Source: Cupriavidus pinatubonensis (GTDB lineage Bacteria > Pseudomonadota > Gammaproteobacteria > Burkholderiales > Burkholderiaceae). From it: a DNA stretch of 64,000 nucleotides. The translations under genes and the position numbers were made by a program. Positions 45,853 through 56,041 of the stretch are shown one piece after another (positions within the stretch are counted from its first letter, which is position 1; each line of letters begins with the position of its first letter). The stretch is taken from assembly GCF_019602855.1 (NCBI RefSeq), contig NZ_CP080767.1, positions 992,001-1,056,000 on the forward strand, in the 5' to 3' direction. Below the pieces are notes generated by a model, which saw nothing but the letters and a program-made list of their open reading frames with translations, ran no database searches and was not told where the DNA came from.

Positions 45853-45859
45853 CCCTGCC

Positions 45860-45940
45860 ATGATTTCGCGCCAAGCCCTACTCGCCCACACCAAGCTAGG
45901 TGGCCTACTAGGCCATCAGGTCGGGACGCGCGCGCGCTGA
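45860..45940 (+). CDS. leuA leader peptide, possibly leaderless
   Basis: A 26-codon ORF encoding MISRQALLAHTKLGGLLGHQ and six more residues. Five leucines, four of them the rare codon CTA; such a string is typical of attenuation control codons. No Shine-Dalgarno lies upstream, and the predicted start point is within about a base of the ATG. Its stop codon lies inside the next hairpin stem. Function inferred from codon pattern, promoter and downstream terminator. Confidence 0.7.
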   Translation: MISRQALLAHTKLGGLLGHQVGTRAR

Positions 45941-46019
45941 GGCAATCCATACCTTAGCGCGGAATCACCAAGGAATTTTCCAACGCCCCGGCCTGCATCG
46001 ATGCACGCCGGGGCGTTTT
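45933..46019 (+). promoter_or_regulatory. predicted leuA attenuator
   Basis: A 10-bp helix CGCGCTGAGG (45933-45942) with CCTTAGCGCG (45952-45961, one G-U) is followed by a strong terminator, ACGCCCCGGC (45983-45992) with GCCGGGGCGT (46007-46016) and TTTT. The TGA of the leader peptide is in the first stem, and GGCCTACTAGGCC upstream can also fold. I could not identify an anti-terminator pairing with certainty. Confidence 0.65.
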
Positions 46020-46107
46020 GCATTCACTCGCAGCGAATGCGTGGAACAGGCGGTACCCGGCGGCACGATGGCGGGGACAGCACACGATAAAGCCCAGGAG
46101 CTCCACA

Positions 46108-47649
46108 ATGTCTGACAAACTCATCATTTTCGATACCACCTTGCGCGATGGCGAGCAGTCGCCCGGCGCCTCGATGACGCGCGAGGAGAAGATCCGCATT
46201 GCGAAGCAACTGGAGCGCCTGAAGGTCGATGTGATCGAAGCGGGCTTTGCGGCAAGCTCCAACGGCGACTACGAAGCCATTCGCTCGATCGCCCAGGTCG
46301 TGAAGGATTCCACGATCTGCTCGCTGGCCCGTGCCAACGACAAGGACATCGCGCGTGCCGCCGAGGCCCTCAAGCCGGCCAACTCGTTCCGTATCCACAC
46401 GTTCATCGCCACGTCGGCGCTGCACATGGAGAAGAAGCTGCGCATGACGCCGGACCAGGTCTATGAGCAGGCCCGCCTGGCCGTGCGCTTCGCGCGCCAG
46501 TTCACGGACGATATCGAGTTCTCGCCGGAAGACGGCAGCCGCTCCGACATGGACTTCCTGTGCCGCGTGCTCGAAGGCGTGATCGCCGAGGGCGCGACCA
46601 CCATCAACCTTCCGGACACCGTGGGCTATGCGGTGCCGGAAGGCTACGCCGACCTGATCCGCTCGGTGCGCGAGCGCATTCCGAACTCGGACAAGGCTGT
46701 GTGGTCCGTGCACTGCCACAACGACCTCGGCATGGCCGTGGCGAACTCGCTGGCCGCGGTGAAGCTCGGCGGCGCGCGCCAGATCGAATGCACGATCAAC
46801 GGTCTCGGCGAGCGCGCCGGCAACACCAGCCTTGAAGAAGTCGTGATGGCCGTGAAGACCCGCCGCGACTACTTCAATCTCGATGTCGGTGTCGACACCT
46901 CGCAGATCGTGCCAGCCTCGAAGCTGGTGTCGCAGATCACCGGTTTCGTGGTGCAGCCGAACAAGGCCGTGGTTGGTGCCAACGCGTTCGCGCATGCATC
47001 GGGCATCCACCAGGATGGCGTCCTGAAGGCGCGCGACACCTACGAGATCATGCGCGCGGAGGATGTAGGCTGGACCGCCAACAAGATCGTGCTGGGCAAG
47101 CTGTCGGGCCGCAATGCATTCAAGCAGCGCCTGCAGGAACTGGGCGTCGAGCTCGAAAGCGAGGCTGAAGTCAACGCCGCGTTCGGCCGCTTCAAGGAAC
47201 TCGCCGACCAGAAGGCCGAGATCTTCGATGAGGACATCATGGCCATCGTTTCGAACGAGGCCCAGCACGACGCCAATGAGCACTATCGCTTCATTTCGCT
47301 GTCGCAGCGCTCGGAAACCGGCGAGCGTCCGCATGCCCGCGTCGTGTTCAACATGGACGGCCAGGAGCATTCCGGTGAAGGCGAGGGCAACGGTCCGGTC
47401 GACGCTACGCTGCATGCGATCGAATCGCAGGTGAACAGCGGCGCGGAGATGGTGCTGTATTCGGTGAACGCCATCACGGGCGGCACCGAGGCGCAGGGCG
47501 AAGTGACGGTGCGTCTGTCCAAGGCTGGCCGCATCGTCAATGGCGTCGGTACCGATCCGGACATCGTTGCAGCTTCGGCAAAGGCCTACCTGGCCGCCCT
47601 GAACAAGCTGCACGACAAGGCCGTGCAAAAGATCAATCCGCAGATCTGA
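46108..47649 (+). CDS. leuA: 2-isopropylmalate synthase
   Basis: 513 residues from the ATG at 46108 with AGGAG upstream. First step of leucine synthesis: acetyl-CoA plus 2-ketoisovalerate. [16 protein letters not shown] is the catalytic start, with [14 protein letters not shown] supplying the metal-binding histidines, and the C-terminal allosteric domain (about 390-513) for Leu feedback is present. The upstream leader should tune transcription by leucyl-tRNA. Confidence 0.97.
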   Translation: MSDKLIIFDTTLRDGEQSPGASMTREEKIRIAKQLERLKVDVIEAGFAASSNGDYEAIRSIAQVVKDSTICSLARANDKDIARAAEALKPANSFRIHTFIATSALHMEKKLRMTPDQVYEQARLAVRFARQFTDDIEFSPEDGSRSDMDFLCRVLEGVIAEGATTINLPDTVGYAVPEGYADLIRSVRERIPNSDKAVWSVHCHNDLGMAVANSLAAVKLGGARQIECTINGLGERAGNTSLEEVVMAVKTRRDYFNLDVGVDTSQIVPASKLVSQITGFVVQPNKAVVGANAFAHASGIHQDGVLKARDTYEIMRAEDVGWTANKIVLGKLSGRNAFKQRLQELGVELESEAEVNAAFGRFKELADQKAEIFDEDIMAIVSNEAQHDANEHYRFISLSQRSETGERPHARVVFNMDGQEHSGEGEGNGPVDATLHAIESQVNSGAEMVLYSVNAITGGTEAQGEVTVRLSKAGRIVNGVGTDPDIVAASAKAYLAALNKLHDKAVQKINPQI

Positions 47650-47781
47650 TTTTCAGACCCGCATCGTGGCGCCACTCGTAATCCGGGTGGCGCCTGCGGC
47701 GAAGAGCCTATCCGGCCTCAACGCCCGAACCAGCCCGCCGGCCGCCAGACGCGGTCCGCGGGCAGTTTTCATTGGGCCGGC

Positions 47782-48309
47782 TTACCACCGCCGGCGGTCC
47801 GGGTCATTAAGCGGGTCTGGCGTGATTTGCGTCTGGCGCAGGATGCCGTCCTGATCGAAATAGAAATTGAACAGTGATGGCCACACGCCCTCATGGCGGA
47901 AGCGGTATGTCCAGACATCGCGCTCCATGCGCGGATAGTACTGGACCGGCTCGCGCGTCATGCCGAAGTGTTCCTGCACATCGCGCTTGGTCCACTTGCC
48001 GACCTCGGCCTTGTACAGCTCGGGCGTCTCGAGCATATTGCGGAAGTTGGTCAGGTTGCCGTTGCGGTCGAAGTCTGCCGCGTAGGCCTGTTGGCCGAGC
48101 GGCTGCTTCGAATAGATCCAGCGTGTGGTGCCATCGCGCAAGGCATATACCTCTGGCGGCGGGCCGAAGCGGGCTGCCACCGCTGCCTGTGGCGAGCCGA
48201 TCAGCTTGCGGCCCTCGTCTACAGGCATCAGGGTGACGCAAGCCGACAGCAGCGCGACGCATGCCACCATGGCGATGCGGCGGCCGGCGCGCTTCAGGGT
48301 TCGGTTCAT
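47782..48309 (-). CDS. SmpA/BamE-like outer-membrane lipoprotein
   Basis: 175 residues with lipobox LLSAC. The repeat pattern RKLIGSPQAAVAARFGPP and the DVQEHFGMTREPVQYYP block (two BamE-like sections) are visible. Possibly an envelope assembly factor. No close partner; downstream faces leuA. Confidence 0.8.
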   Translation of the reverse strand: MNRTLKRAGRRIAMVACVALLSACVTLMPVDEGRKLIGSPQAAVAARFGPPPEVYALRDGTTRWIYSKQPLGQQAYAADFDRNGNLTNFRNMLETPELYKAEVGKWTKRDVQEHFGMTREPVQYYPRMERDVWTYRFRHEGVWPSLFNFYFDQDGILRQTQITPDPLNDPDRRRW

Positions 48310-48509
48310 GGCTACCTCGGTTCATGTCGATGCTAGTGGCTGCAGTGTAGCGATTCACGCGACCGACGTGCATTCGACGCATCTTTTCGCCGCGAACTTG
48401 CGGCAAGTTCGTGCATGACCGCTTCTTTTTCCGCGCGGTGCGACACCGCGTAGCGATTTGCGATGCGCGCGGCGCTGCCTTACCATGCGCGCTTTCGCGG
48501 AGACTTGGC

Positions 48510-49760
48510 ATGTGGAAACTGGCAAAGGGTTGGCTCGCAGCCGGCCTGATGTGGATAGCAGCGGGCGCCCAGGCGCAGGAGCCGATCCGGCTTGGCATGA
48601 TCGACGGGCTGTCCGGGCCATTCGCCAATGCCGGCGAAGCCGTTGTGCGCAATCTGCGCATTGCGATCGAGCGCGTCAATGCGCGCGGCGGCGTGAAGAC
48701 TGCGCAGGGCCGACGGCCGATGGAACTCGTTACGTTCGACAGCAAGGGCAACGTCGACGAAAGCCTGATCCAGTTCCGCAGCCTCGTGGACAAGGGTATT
48801 CCGTTCGTCCTGCAGGGCAATAGTTCCGCGGTGGCCAGCGCGCTGGTCGCGGCGATCAACCGGCACAACGCGCGCCAGCCCGATGCGCGGGTGCTGTTCC
48901 TGAACTATTCGGCGGTCGATCCCAGCCTGACCAACGAAAACTGCAGCTTCTGGCATTTCCGCTTCGATGCCAGCGCGGACATGCGCATGCAGGCGCTGGC
49001 CGAGGTCATCCGTCAGGATCACTCGGTGCGGCGTGTCTACCTGATGAACCAGGACTACAGCTTCGGCCAACAGGTATCGCGCTCCGCGCGCGATATGCTG
49101 TCGGCCAAGCGGCCGGACGTGCAGGTGGTCGGCGATGAATTTCATCCGATCGGCAAGATCAAGGACTTCGCGCCTTATATCGCCAAGATCAAGGCTAGTG
49201 GTGCCGACGCCGTCGTGACGGGAAACTGGGGCAACGACCTCACGCTCATGGTCAAGGCCGCGCGCGAAGGCGGGCTGCAGGCGAAGTTCTATACGTTCTA
49301 TGGCAATGGCCTTGGTGCGCCGGCCGCGATGGGCGATGCCGGTGTGGGTCGTGTGCTGGCGGTGGCCGAGTGGCATCCGAACGTCGGCGGCGCCGCGTCG
49401 GACGCTTTCTACGAACAATTCCGTACGCGCTACCCGGAACCCAAGGACGACTACGTGCACCTGCGCATGCAGATGATGATCGAGATGCTGGCGCGTGCGA
49501 TTGAAAAGGCCGGCTCGACCGATGCGGTGAAGGTCGCCCGTTCGCTGGAAAACATGCGCTACGTCAACGACTTCCATGAAGCCACGATCCGCGCCGAAGA
49601 CCATCAGGTGCTGCAACCGCTGTATGTGTCGGTGATGGAGCGTCAGGGCGGCGAAGTGCGTTTCGACAATGAGGGCTCGGGATACGGCTTCCGCACGGTG
49701 CGCAAGCTCAAGGCGGCCCAGACCACGCTGGCGACCACGTGTCGTATGCAGCGCCCATAG
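48510..49760 (+). CDS. branched-chain-amino-acid-type ABC substrate-binding protein
   Basis: 416 residues from ATG 48510. Signal peptide to about AGAQAQ, then LivJ-like periplasmic-binding fold (IRLGMIDGLSGPFANAGEAV, AIERVNARGG, YLMNQDYSFGQQVSRS). Actual ligand unknown; relatives bind amino acids or aromatic acids. No permease or ATPase genes alongside. Confidence 0.88.
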   Translation: MWKLAKGWLAAGLMWIAAGAQAQEPIRLGMIDGLSGPFANAGEAVVRNLRIAIERVNARGGVKTAQGRRPMELVTFDSKGNVDESLIQFRSLVDKGIPFVLQGNSSAVASALVAAINRHNARQPDARVLFLNYSAVDPSLTNENCSFWHFRFDASADMRMQALAEVIRQDHSVRRVYLMNQDYSFGQQVSRSARDMLSAKRPDVQVVGDEFHPIGKIKDFAPYIAKIKASGADAVVTGNWGNDLTLMVKAAREGGLQAKFYTFYGNGLGAPAAMGDAGVGRVLAVAEWHPNVGGAASDAFYEQFRTRYPEPKDDYVHLRMQMMIEMLARAIEKAGSTDAVKVARSLENMRYVNDFHEATIRAEDHQVLQPLYVSVMERQGGEVRFDNEGSGYGFRTVRKLKAAQTTLATTCRMQRP

Positions 49761-49787
49761 GCTTCGTACGCGGGATCGGCGCTGGGG

Positions 49788-49818
49788 TTGGCCGCTGGTG
49801 CCGCTTTTCCGTTATAAT
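49788..49818 (+). promoter_or_regulatory. probable rpsO promoter
   Basis: TATAAT at 49813-49818 with TTGGCC at 49788-49793 (19-base spacer, not ideal). It leaves about 110 bases of leader before rpsO, the region in which S15 autoregulation would act. Confidence 0.45.
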
Positions 49819-49933
49819 CCGCGGCTGTCGTCATCCGGCGTCTGCGGGTATGAAGGCAGATGCCTGTTAATGCATGGCACGACGCAAGCGGCGCATCCCG
49901 CGCTGTGGCGTTCGCAAGTGAAAGGAAATCATC

Positions 49934-50203
49934 ATGGCAGTCGCCGATATCAACAAGTCCGAAGTCATCAAGCAGTTCGCCCGTGGCACCAACGACACTG
50001 GCAGCCCCGAAGTTCAGGTCGCCCTGCTGACCACCCGCATCAACGAACTGACCCCGCACTTCAAGGCCAACATGAAGGATCACCACAGCCGCCGCGGTCT
50101 GCTGCGCATGGTGAGCCGTCGTCGTCGCCTGCTGGACTACCTCAAGTCCAACGACGCTGACCGTTACCGTGCCCTGATCGAAAAGCTGGGCCTGCGCAAG
50201 TAA
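49934..50203 (+). CDS. rpsO: 30S ribosomal protein S15
   Basis: 89 residues, the standard length. The core is [20 protein letters not shown] with the conserved [21 protein letters not shown]. Binds 16S rRNA early in 30S assembly. Upstream of pnp as in other bacteria. Confidence 0.98.
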   Translation: MAVADINKSEVIKQFARGTNDTGSPEVQVALLTTRINELTPHFKANMKDHHSRRGLLRMVSRRRRLLDYLKSNDADRYRALIEKLGLRK

Positions 50204-50261
50204 GGATTGGCTGGCATGGCAGCGCGATTCCTGGTTTTGCACGGTTTCGCGTGAGGCCTCG

Positions 50262-50295
50262 ATGCCTGCTTCAGCATTGCTGGGGCAGGCATTTT
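50262..50295 (+). terminator. terminator after rpsO
   Basis: A perfect 8-bp stem ATGCCTGC / GCAGGCAT closing a 15-base loop, then TTTT. Within the 428-base rpsO-pnp gap, which also holds the pnp leader hairpin. Confidence 0.7.
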
Positions 50296-50476
50296 GCATT
50301 TCTGGCGGCCAATTTTTCGGCTCCGACATGCAATACGCTGGAAGGTGATTTTCAGGTCACTGGATCGCGCGAATTCTGATTCGCCGGTCACCCGTTGCGG
50401 CAAGCCCCGCAACGGAGTAAGTTGCTCTTTTTCATGGTTTTCAGTATCCGGACCGGCCAAGGAAACAGGGCTTTGT

Positions 50477-50520
50477 GTCATTCCAGCGCGGCATCGGCGA
50501 CAGTGCCGCGCTGGAATGGC
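50477..50520 (+). promoter_or_regulatory. perfect hairpin in the pnp leader
   Basis: A 15-bp perfect stem, CATTCCAGCGCGGCA (50479-50493) with TGCCGCGCTGGAATG (50504-50518), extends to 17 with a G-U. It lies about 115 bases before the pnp ATG. In E. coli a long double-stranded pnp leader is cut by RNase III and PNPase autoregulates; this hairpin is a natural candidate for the same control. Confidence 0.7.
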
Positions 50521-50631
50521 ATAGCACTTCCCTGCAACTGCGACCGCATCCGGCAGTTAGCCCGCGGCTGAGAACGCGGGCGAGACACGCCGCGCAACGA
50601 TTGCGGCGTGCGCGCAAGACAAGGAATGCAA

Positions 50632-52818
50632 ATGTCCATGTTCAACAAGGTTGTGAAGCAGTTCCAGTGGGGCCAGCATACGGTCCGCATGGAAACCGGC
50701 GAAATCGCCCGCCAGGCCGGCGGCGCCGTGATCGTCGACGTGGAAGATACCGTCGTGCTGGCGACTGTCGTCGCCGCCAAGAGCCCGAAGCCCGGCCAGG
50801 ACTTCTTCCCGCTGACCGTCGACTACATCGAAAAGACCTACGCTGCCGGCAAGATCCCCGGTGGCTTCTTCAAGCGCGAAGGCCGTCCGTCGGAAAACGA
50901 GACGCTGACTTCGCGCCTGATCGACCGTCCGCTGCGCCCGCTGTTCCCGGAAGGCTTCTACAACGACGTGCAGGTGGTCGTGCACGTGGTGTCGCTGAAT
51001 CCGGAAATCCCGGCTGACATCCCTGCGCTGATCGGCGCGTCCGCCGCGCTGGCCGTGTCGGGCATCCCGTTCAACGGCCCGGTGGGCGCTGCACGTATCG
51101 GCTACAAGGACGGCCAGTACCTGCTGAACCCGACCCGTTCGCAAATGGCCACGTCGGACCTCGACCTCGTCGTCGCTGGTACCGAGCGCGCCGTGCTGAT
51201 GGTGGAATCGGAAGCCAACCAGCTGTCCGAAGACGTGATGCTGGGCGCCGTGGTGTATGGCCACGAGCAGATGCAGATCGCCATCAACGCGATCCATGAT
51301 CTCGTGCGCGAAGGCGGCAAGCCCGAGTGGGACTGGGCGCCTGCGCCGAAGAACGAAGCGCTGATCGCCAAGGTCACCGAAGTCGCGCTACCGCTGCTGC
51401 AGGAAGCCTATCAGCTGCGCCAGAAGTCGGCCCGCAGCCAGAAGCTGAAGGAAGTGTCGGCGAACGTGACGGCCGCCCTGGCCGAGGCCGGCGTCGACGC
51501 TGACAAGGTGGAAGTCGGCAACATCATGTTCGACCTCGAAGCGAAGATCGTCCGCGGACAGATCCTCGGCGGCGAGCCGCGCATCGACGGCCGCGACACC
51601 CGCACGGTGCGTCCGATCGAGATCCGTTCGTCGGTCCTGCCGCGCGCTCACGGCTCGGCCCTGTTCACCCGCGGTGAAACCCAGGCGCTGGTCGTGGCCA
51701 CGTTGGGCACGAAGAGCGACGAGCAGATCATCGACGCGCTGGCCGGTGAATACCGCGACCGCTTCATGCTCCACTACAACATGCCTCCGTTCGCCACCGG
51801 CGAAACCGGCCGCGTCGGCAGCCCGAAGCGCCGCGAAATCGGCCATGGCCGCCTGGCCAAGCGCGCACTGATTCCGGTGCTGCCGAAGGACGACGAGTTC
51901 GCCTACACCATCCGCCTGGTTTCGGAAATCACCGAATCGAACGGTTCGTCGTCGATGGCTTCGGTCTGCGGCGGCTGCCTGGCGCTGATGGACGCCGGCG
52001 TTCCGGTCAAGGCGCACGTGGCCGGCGTGGCCATGGGTCTGATCCTGGAAGGCAACAAGTTTGCCGTGCTGACCGACATCCTCGGTGATGAAGATCACCT
52101 GGGCGACATGGACTTCAAGGTGGCGGGTACCGACAACGGCATCACCGCGCTGCAGATGGACATCAAGGTGCAGGGCATCACCAAGGAAATCATGCAGGTT
52201 GCGCTGGCGCAAGCCAAGGAAGGCCGTCTGCATATCCTGGGCGCCATGCAGGGTGCCATGGGCCACGCGCGCACCGAGCTGTCGGCGCACGCACCGCGCA
52301 TGATCACCATGAAGATCCATCCGGACAAGATCCGCGAAGTGATCGGCAAGGGTGGCTCGACCATCCAGGCGCTGACCAAGGAAACCGGCACGACCATCGA
52401 CATCCAGGAAGACGGCACGATCACCATCGCGTCGACCTCGACCGATGGCATGGCAGAAGCCAAGCGCCGTATCGAGGGCATTACCGCCGAAGCCGAAGTG
52501 GGCAAGATCTACAACGGCACGGTGCTGAAGCTGCTGGACTTCGGCGCGATCGTGAACATCCTGCCGGGCAAGGATGGTCTGCTGCATATCTCCGAGATCG
52601 TCAACGAGCGCGTGAAGGACATCAAGGACTGGCTGAAGGAAGGCCAGCAACTGCGCGTCAAGCTGATCCAGGCTGACGAGAAGGGCCGTCTGCGCCTGTC
52701 GCTGAAGGCTGCGCTGGCGGAAGAGGGTGGCAGCATCAGCCCGGTGAACGCTGGTGAAGCGGCTCCGGCTCCGGCTCCGGCTGCGGCTCCGGCAACTCCG
52801 TCGGACCAGCAGCAATAA
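50632..52818 (+). CDS. pnp: polyribonucleotide nucleotidyltransferase
   Basis: 728 residues from ATG 50632 (AAGGA upstream). 3'-5' phosphorolytic RNase. Two RNase PH domains, a KH domain ([20 protein letters not shown]) and a S1 domain ([20 protein letters not shown]) are in the usual order. The C-terminus is a low-complexity Ala/Pro tail. Confidence 0.97.
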   Translation: MSMFNKVVKQFQWGQHTVRMETGEIARQAGGAVIVDVEDTVVLATVVAAKSPKPGQDFFPLTVDYIEKTYAAGKIPGGFFKREGRPSENETLTSRLIDRPLRPLFPEGFYNDVQVVVHVVSLNPEIPADIPALIGASAALAVSGIPFNGPVGAARIGYKDGQYLLNPTRSQMATSDLDLVVAGTERAVLMVESEANQLSEDVMLGAVVYGHEQMQIAINAIHDLVREGGKPEWDWAPAPKNEALIAKVTEVALPLLQEAYQLRQKSARSQKLKEVSANVTAALAEAGVDADKVEVGNIMFDLEAKIVRGQILGGEPRIDGRDTRTVRPIEIRSSVLPRAHGSALFTRGETQALVVATLGTKSDEQIIDALAGEYRDRFMLHYNMPPFATGETGRVGSPKRREIGHGRLAKRALIPVLPKDDEFAYTIRLVSEITESNGSSSMASVCGGCLALMDAGVPVKAHVAGVAMGLILEGNKFAVLTDILGDEDHLGDMDFKVAGTDNGITALQMDIKVQGITKEIMQVALAQAKEGRLHILGAMQGAMGHARTELSAHAPRMITMKIHPDKIREVIGKGGSTIQALTKETGTTIDIQEDGTITIASTSTDGMAEAKRRIEGITAEAEVGKIYNGTVLKLLDFGAIVNILPGKDGLLHISEIVNERVKDIKDWLKEGQQLRVKLIQADEKGRLRLSLKAALAEEGGSISPVNAGEAAPAPAPAAAPATPSDQQQ

Positions 52819-52852
52819 GCTGCAATCGGTGCCGCCTCAGGCGGCGTCGGAC

Positions 52853-52884
52853 AAAAAACGGCTGGCGATGTCCAGCCGTTTTTT
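52853..52884 (+). terminator. terminator of pnp
   Basis: A stem AAAAAACGGCTGG / CCAGCCGTTTTTT with loop CGATGT, ending in a T run. Confidence 0.92.
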
Positions 52885-52979
52885 GTTTACACTGCCGGGC
52901 AACCCATTGAGCAATCGCTCTTCCCGAAGCGCCGCGACAGCGTCATCGCCTCGCGCACAGACAAAGACAAGGAGCAGCA

Positions 52980-53984
52980 ATGCAAGCCATCGAGATTCGC
53001 GAATACGGTGCCCCCGAGGTCCTGCAGGAGACGCAGCGTCCCGACCCGGTGCCGGGTGCCGGCGAAATCCTGATCCGTGTGGCCGCGGCTGGCGTCAACC
53101 GTCCGGACGTGTTTCAGCGTACCGGCAACTATCCGGTGCCGCCAGGCGCGTCGGATCTGCCGGGCCTGGAAGTGGCTGGCGTGGTTGTCGGTGGTGACCT
53201 GTCCCATGCCGACAACCGCTTCGGCCTGAAGGTAGGCGATCGCGTGTGCGCACTCGTGCAGGGCGGTGGCTATGCGCAACTCTGCATCGCCCCGGTGGCG
53301 CAATGCCTGCCGGCCCCAAAGGGCCTGAGTGATATTGAAGCCGCTGCGCTGCCCGAGACGTTCTTCACCGTATGGAGCAATGTGTTCGATCGCGGCTATC
53401 TGGGCCAGGGCCCGCGCGGCAAGGACGAGACGCTGCTGATCCAGGGCGGTTCGAGCGGCATCGGCACGACCGCGATCCAGATTGCCAAGGCGCTCGGCTA
53501 CAAGGTGTTCGTCACGGCTGGTACGGACGAGAAGTGCAAGGCTTGCGAGGACCTCGGCGCCGATCGCGCGATCAACTACAAGACTCAGGATTTCGTTGCC
53601 GAAGTCGCGTCGCTGACCGAGGGCAAGGGCGTCGACGTGATCCTCGATATGGTGGCTGGCTCCTATCTCGCGCGCGAGCTGAAGTGCATTGCCGATGATG
53701 GCCGTATCGTCATCATCGCGCTGCTTGGCGGCGCCAAGGCGGAAATTCCGCTCGGCGACATTCTGCGCCGCCGTATCACCGTCACCGGTTCGACGCTGCG
53801 TCCGCGCTCCGCGTCGTTCAAGGGGCAGATTGCGCAGGCACTGCACCAGCAGGTGTGGCCGCTGCTCGAAGCCGGCAAGATCAAGCCCGTGATCCACAAG
53901 GTTTTCCCGGCGGCGCAGGCCGCCGAAGCGCATCGTCTGATGGAATCGAGCGAACACATCGGCAAGATCGTGCTGACCTGGTAA
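52980..53984 (+). CDS. NAD(P)H quinone oxidoreductase, zeta-crystallin family
   Basis: 334 residues. Medium-chain reductase without the zinc ligands. The NADPH-binding block is LLIQGGSSGIGTTAIQIAKALG; RPGAxEILIRV-like start and MESSEHIGKIVLTW end are typical of the PIG3 group. Probably reduces quinones. AGGAG before the start. Confidence 0.93.
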   Translation: MQAIEIREYGAPEVLQETQRPDPVPGAGEILIRVAAAGVNRPDVFQRTGNYPVPPGASDLPGLEVAGVVVGGDLSHADNRFGLKVGDRVCALVQGGGYAQLCIAPVAQCLPAPKGLSDIEAAALPETFFTVWSNVFDRGYLGQGPRGKDETLLIQGGSSGIGTTAIQIAKALGYKVFVTAGTDEKCKACEDLGADRAINYKTQDFVAEVASLTEGKGVDVILDMVAGSYLARELKCIADDGRIVIIALLGGAKAEIPLGDILRRRITVTGSTLRPRSASFKGQIAQALHQQVWPLLEAGKIKPVIHKVFPAAQAAEAHRLMESSEHIGKIVLTW

Positions 53985-53999
53985 TTGCACGAAAAAGTT

Positions 54000-54028
54000 G
54001 CTACCGCGGCCAATCCGGCCGCGGTAGC
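54000..54028 (+). terminator. GC hairpin between the oxidoreductase and tpiA
   Basis: A 12-bp perfect stem GCTACCGCGGCC / GGCCGCGGTAGC with 5-base loop and no T run. A TACAAT box at 54049-54054 follows and could be the tpiA -10. Confidence 0.5.
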
Positions 54029-54081
54029 GCCGGTCCCCCGCCGCAAGCTACAATAACGGGTTTGATTTGGGAGGGGACCTC

Positions 54082-54819
54082 GTGAGACAAAAGCTCGTCA
54101 TCGGCAACTGGAAGATGCACGGCAGCCTGGCAGCCAACGCTGCGCTGCTGGAAGGTATCAAGGCTGCACCTGCGCGCGCGCGGTTGGCAGTCTGCGCGCC
54201 TTTCCCTTATCTTGCACAGTGCCAGGCGTTGCTGAATGGCTCGCAGGTAGCCTGGGGCGCACAAGACGTGTCCGCCGAGGCCCGTGGCGCGTTCACCGGC
54301 GAGGTGGCCGCGTCGATGCTGGGTGAGTTCGGCTGCACGTACGCGCTGGTCGGACACTCGGAGCGCCGCACGTACCATGGGGAATCCGATGCCGTGGTAG
54401 CTGCCAAAGCGCTGCGCGCGCTGGAATTCGGCATCATTCCAGTGATTTGCGTCGGTGAAACGCTCGCCCAGCGCGAGGCCGGTGAAACCGAAGTTGTGGT
54501 CGGTCGTCAATTGCAGGCCGCTCTCGACGCGCTGTCGGTGGAGCAACTGGGTCGTGTGGTGCTGGCCTACGAACCGGTGTGGGCCATCGGTACTGGCAAG
54601 ACCGCAAGCAGCGAGCAGGCGCAGGCCGTGCATGCGTTCTTGCGTGCAGAGGTGCGCGAGCGCGACGCCGGTGTGGCTGACCGTATGGCGATTTTGTACG
54701 GTGGCAGTGTCAAGCCGGACAATGCGGCCGAATTGTTTTCCATGTCCGATATCGACGGGGGCCTGATTGGGGGTGCCTCGCTGAAGTCGGAAGATTTTCT
54801 CGCGATCGGCAACGCCTGA
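54082..54819 (+). CDS. tpiA: triosephosphate isomerase
   Basis: 245 residues from a GTG start with GGGAGGGG just upstream. The TIM hallmarks are GNWKMHG at the start, the HSERR block and AYEPVWAIGTGKTAS with the catalytic Glu, and YGGSVKPDNA. Operates in glycolysis/gluconeogenesis. secG lies 52 bases downstream, as is usual. Confidence 0.97.
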   Translation: MRQKLVIGNWKMHGSLAANAALLEGIKAAPARARLAVCAPFPYLAQCQALLNGSQVAWGAQDVSAEARGAFTGEVAASMLGEFGCTYALVGHSERRTYHGESDAVVAAKALRALEFGIIPVICVGETLAQREAGETEVVVGRQLQAALDALSVEQLGRVVLAYEPVWAIGTGKTASSEQAQAVHAFLRAEVRERDAGVADRMAILYGGSVKPDNAAELFSMSDIDGGLIGGASLKSEDFLAIGNA

Positions 54820-54871
54820 ATGCCCGTCGTGCCAGACATCCGATCAGGCAAGTAACGCTAACTTTATCCAA

Positions 54872-55237
54872 ATGGCAATTTTCAAGACTTTGTTGGTGCT
54901 GGTGCAGGTGTTGTCGGCGCTCGGCGTCATCGGCCTCGTGCTGATTCAACACGGCAAGGGTGCCGATGTTGGTGCGGCGTTCGGGTCGGGGGCTTCGGGC
55001 AGCCTGTTCGGCGCTACGGGCTCGGCAAACTTCCTGTCGCGTACCACAGCGGTGCTGGCCACGCTCTTCTTCATCTGCACGCTCAGCCTGACGCTGATGG
55101 GCAACTACAAGCCCTCCACGTCGCTGGGCGTGATGGGTGCGGCCCCGACTGCTGCGCCGGCTCCGGCTGCTGCATCCGCGCCTGCTGCGGCAGCTGCTGA
55201 CGCATCGTCGCCGGCAGCGCCCGCTGTTCCGAAATAA
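54872..55237 (+). CDS. secG: preprotein translocase subunit SecG
   Basis: 121 residues. Two membrane helices and the conserved QHGKGADVGAAFGSGASGSLFG loop. The tail is an Ala/Pro-rich low-complexity stretch. Part of the SecYEG channel. Confidence 0.95.
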   Translation: MAIFKTLLVLVQVLSALGVIGLVLIQHGKGADVGAAFGSGASGSLFGATGSANFLSRTTAVLATLFFICTLSLTLMGNYKPSTSLGVMGAAPTAAPAPAAASAPAAAAADASSPAAPAVPK

Positions 55238-55283
55238 TCAACCAGCCTTGAATTCGATTCCTGATTTTTTTTGCAGTTGTGCG

Positions 55284-55312
55284 TTGAACAATGCAGCAAA
55301 CCGGGTTAGAAT
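55284..55312 (+). promoter_or_regulatory. promoter upstream of tRNA-Leu/nuo
   Basis: TTGAAC and TAGAAT with a 17-base spacer. Would start near 55319, upstream of the tRNA and possibly of the whole nuo operon. The following bases fold into CCCCAGCGATGGGG. Confidence 0.6.
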
Positions 55313-55424
55313 CCAAGGCTTGAAACGATTCCCCAGCGATGGGGCTTAAGCAAAGGCAAAAACCTCTGCAAAAGCTCTGAAGGGCCTAAAAAACCCGGCG
55401 CCAGGCAATATTGTTTCTCCCCCA

Positions 55425-55509
55425 GCCGACGTGGTGAAATTGGTAGACACGCTATCTTGAGGGGGTAGTGGCGAAAGCTGTGCGAGTTCGAGTCTCGCCG
55501 TCGGCACCA
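55425..55509 (+). tRNA. tRNA-Leu (GAG)
   Basis: 85 bases including CCA. Acceptor stem GCCGACG / CGTCGGC; anticodon stem CTATC / GGTAG around the loop TTGAGGG; long variable arm; TTCGAGT T-loop. Reads CUC/CUU leucine codons. Confidence 0.95.
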
Positions 55510-55675
55510 AACAACTCGATCGGAGTCCGCTCCCGGGCAATGCTCCCGGCCAGCGGGCTCCGGCGGTCCGCAAGGCGGCGCGCCGTGAGGTCTTCGGCTT
55601 AGCGCCTGGGGTGGGCAACAGGACGCCGCTTCAGCTGGTGCTGTTGACAACATTCCAGATAAGGCTGGCCGCATC

Positions 55676-56035
55676 TTGACTCTCGAAGCCTACTTCCCCG
55701 TTCTCATCTTCATCATCTTCGGCGTCGTGCTTGGCATCGCGCTGATGTCGATTGGTCGGATCCTCGGTCCGAACAAGCCTGATCCTGCGAAGCTGTCGCC
55801 GTACGAGTGCGGCTTCGAAGCGTTCGAGGATGCGCGCATGAAGTTCGACGTGCGCTATTACCTCATCGCCATCCTTTTTATCCTGTTCGATCTCGAAACC
55901 GCCTTCCTGTTTCCGTGGGGTGTTGCCCTGCGTGAAATCGGCTGGCCGGGATTCATCGCCATGGGCGTGTTTCTGCTGGAATTCATCGTGGGCTTCGTCT
56001 ACATCTGGAAAAAGGGCGCGCTCGATTGGGAGTGA
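55676..56035 (+). CDS. nuoA: NADH-quinone oxidoreductase subunit A
   Basis: 119 residues from a TTG start. Three membrane helices and the invariant [22 protein letters not shown] block. First gene of the complex I operon. Confidence 0.95.
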   Translation: MTLEAYFPVLIFIIFGVVLGIALMSIGRILGPNKPDPAKLSPYECGFEAFEDARMKFDVRYYLIAILFILFDLETAFLFPWGVALREIGWPGFIAMGVFLLEFIVGFVYIWKKGALDWE

Positions 56036-56041
56036 TGTGAA

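Noticed and set aside
47668..47694. Inverted repeat GGCGCCAC / GTGGCGCC after leuA as terminator
   Set aside because: No T run follows and the arms are GC-rich; may be chance or weak only.
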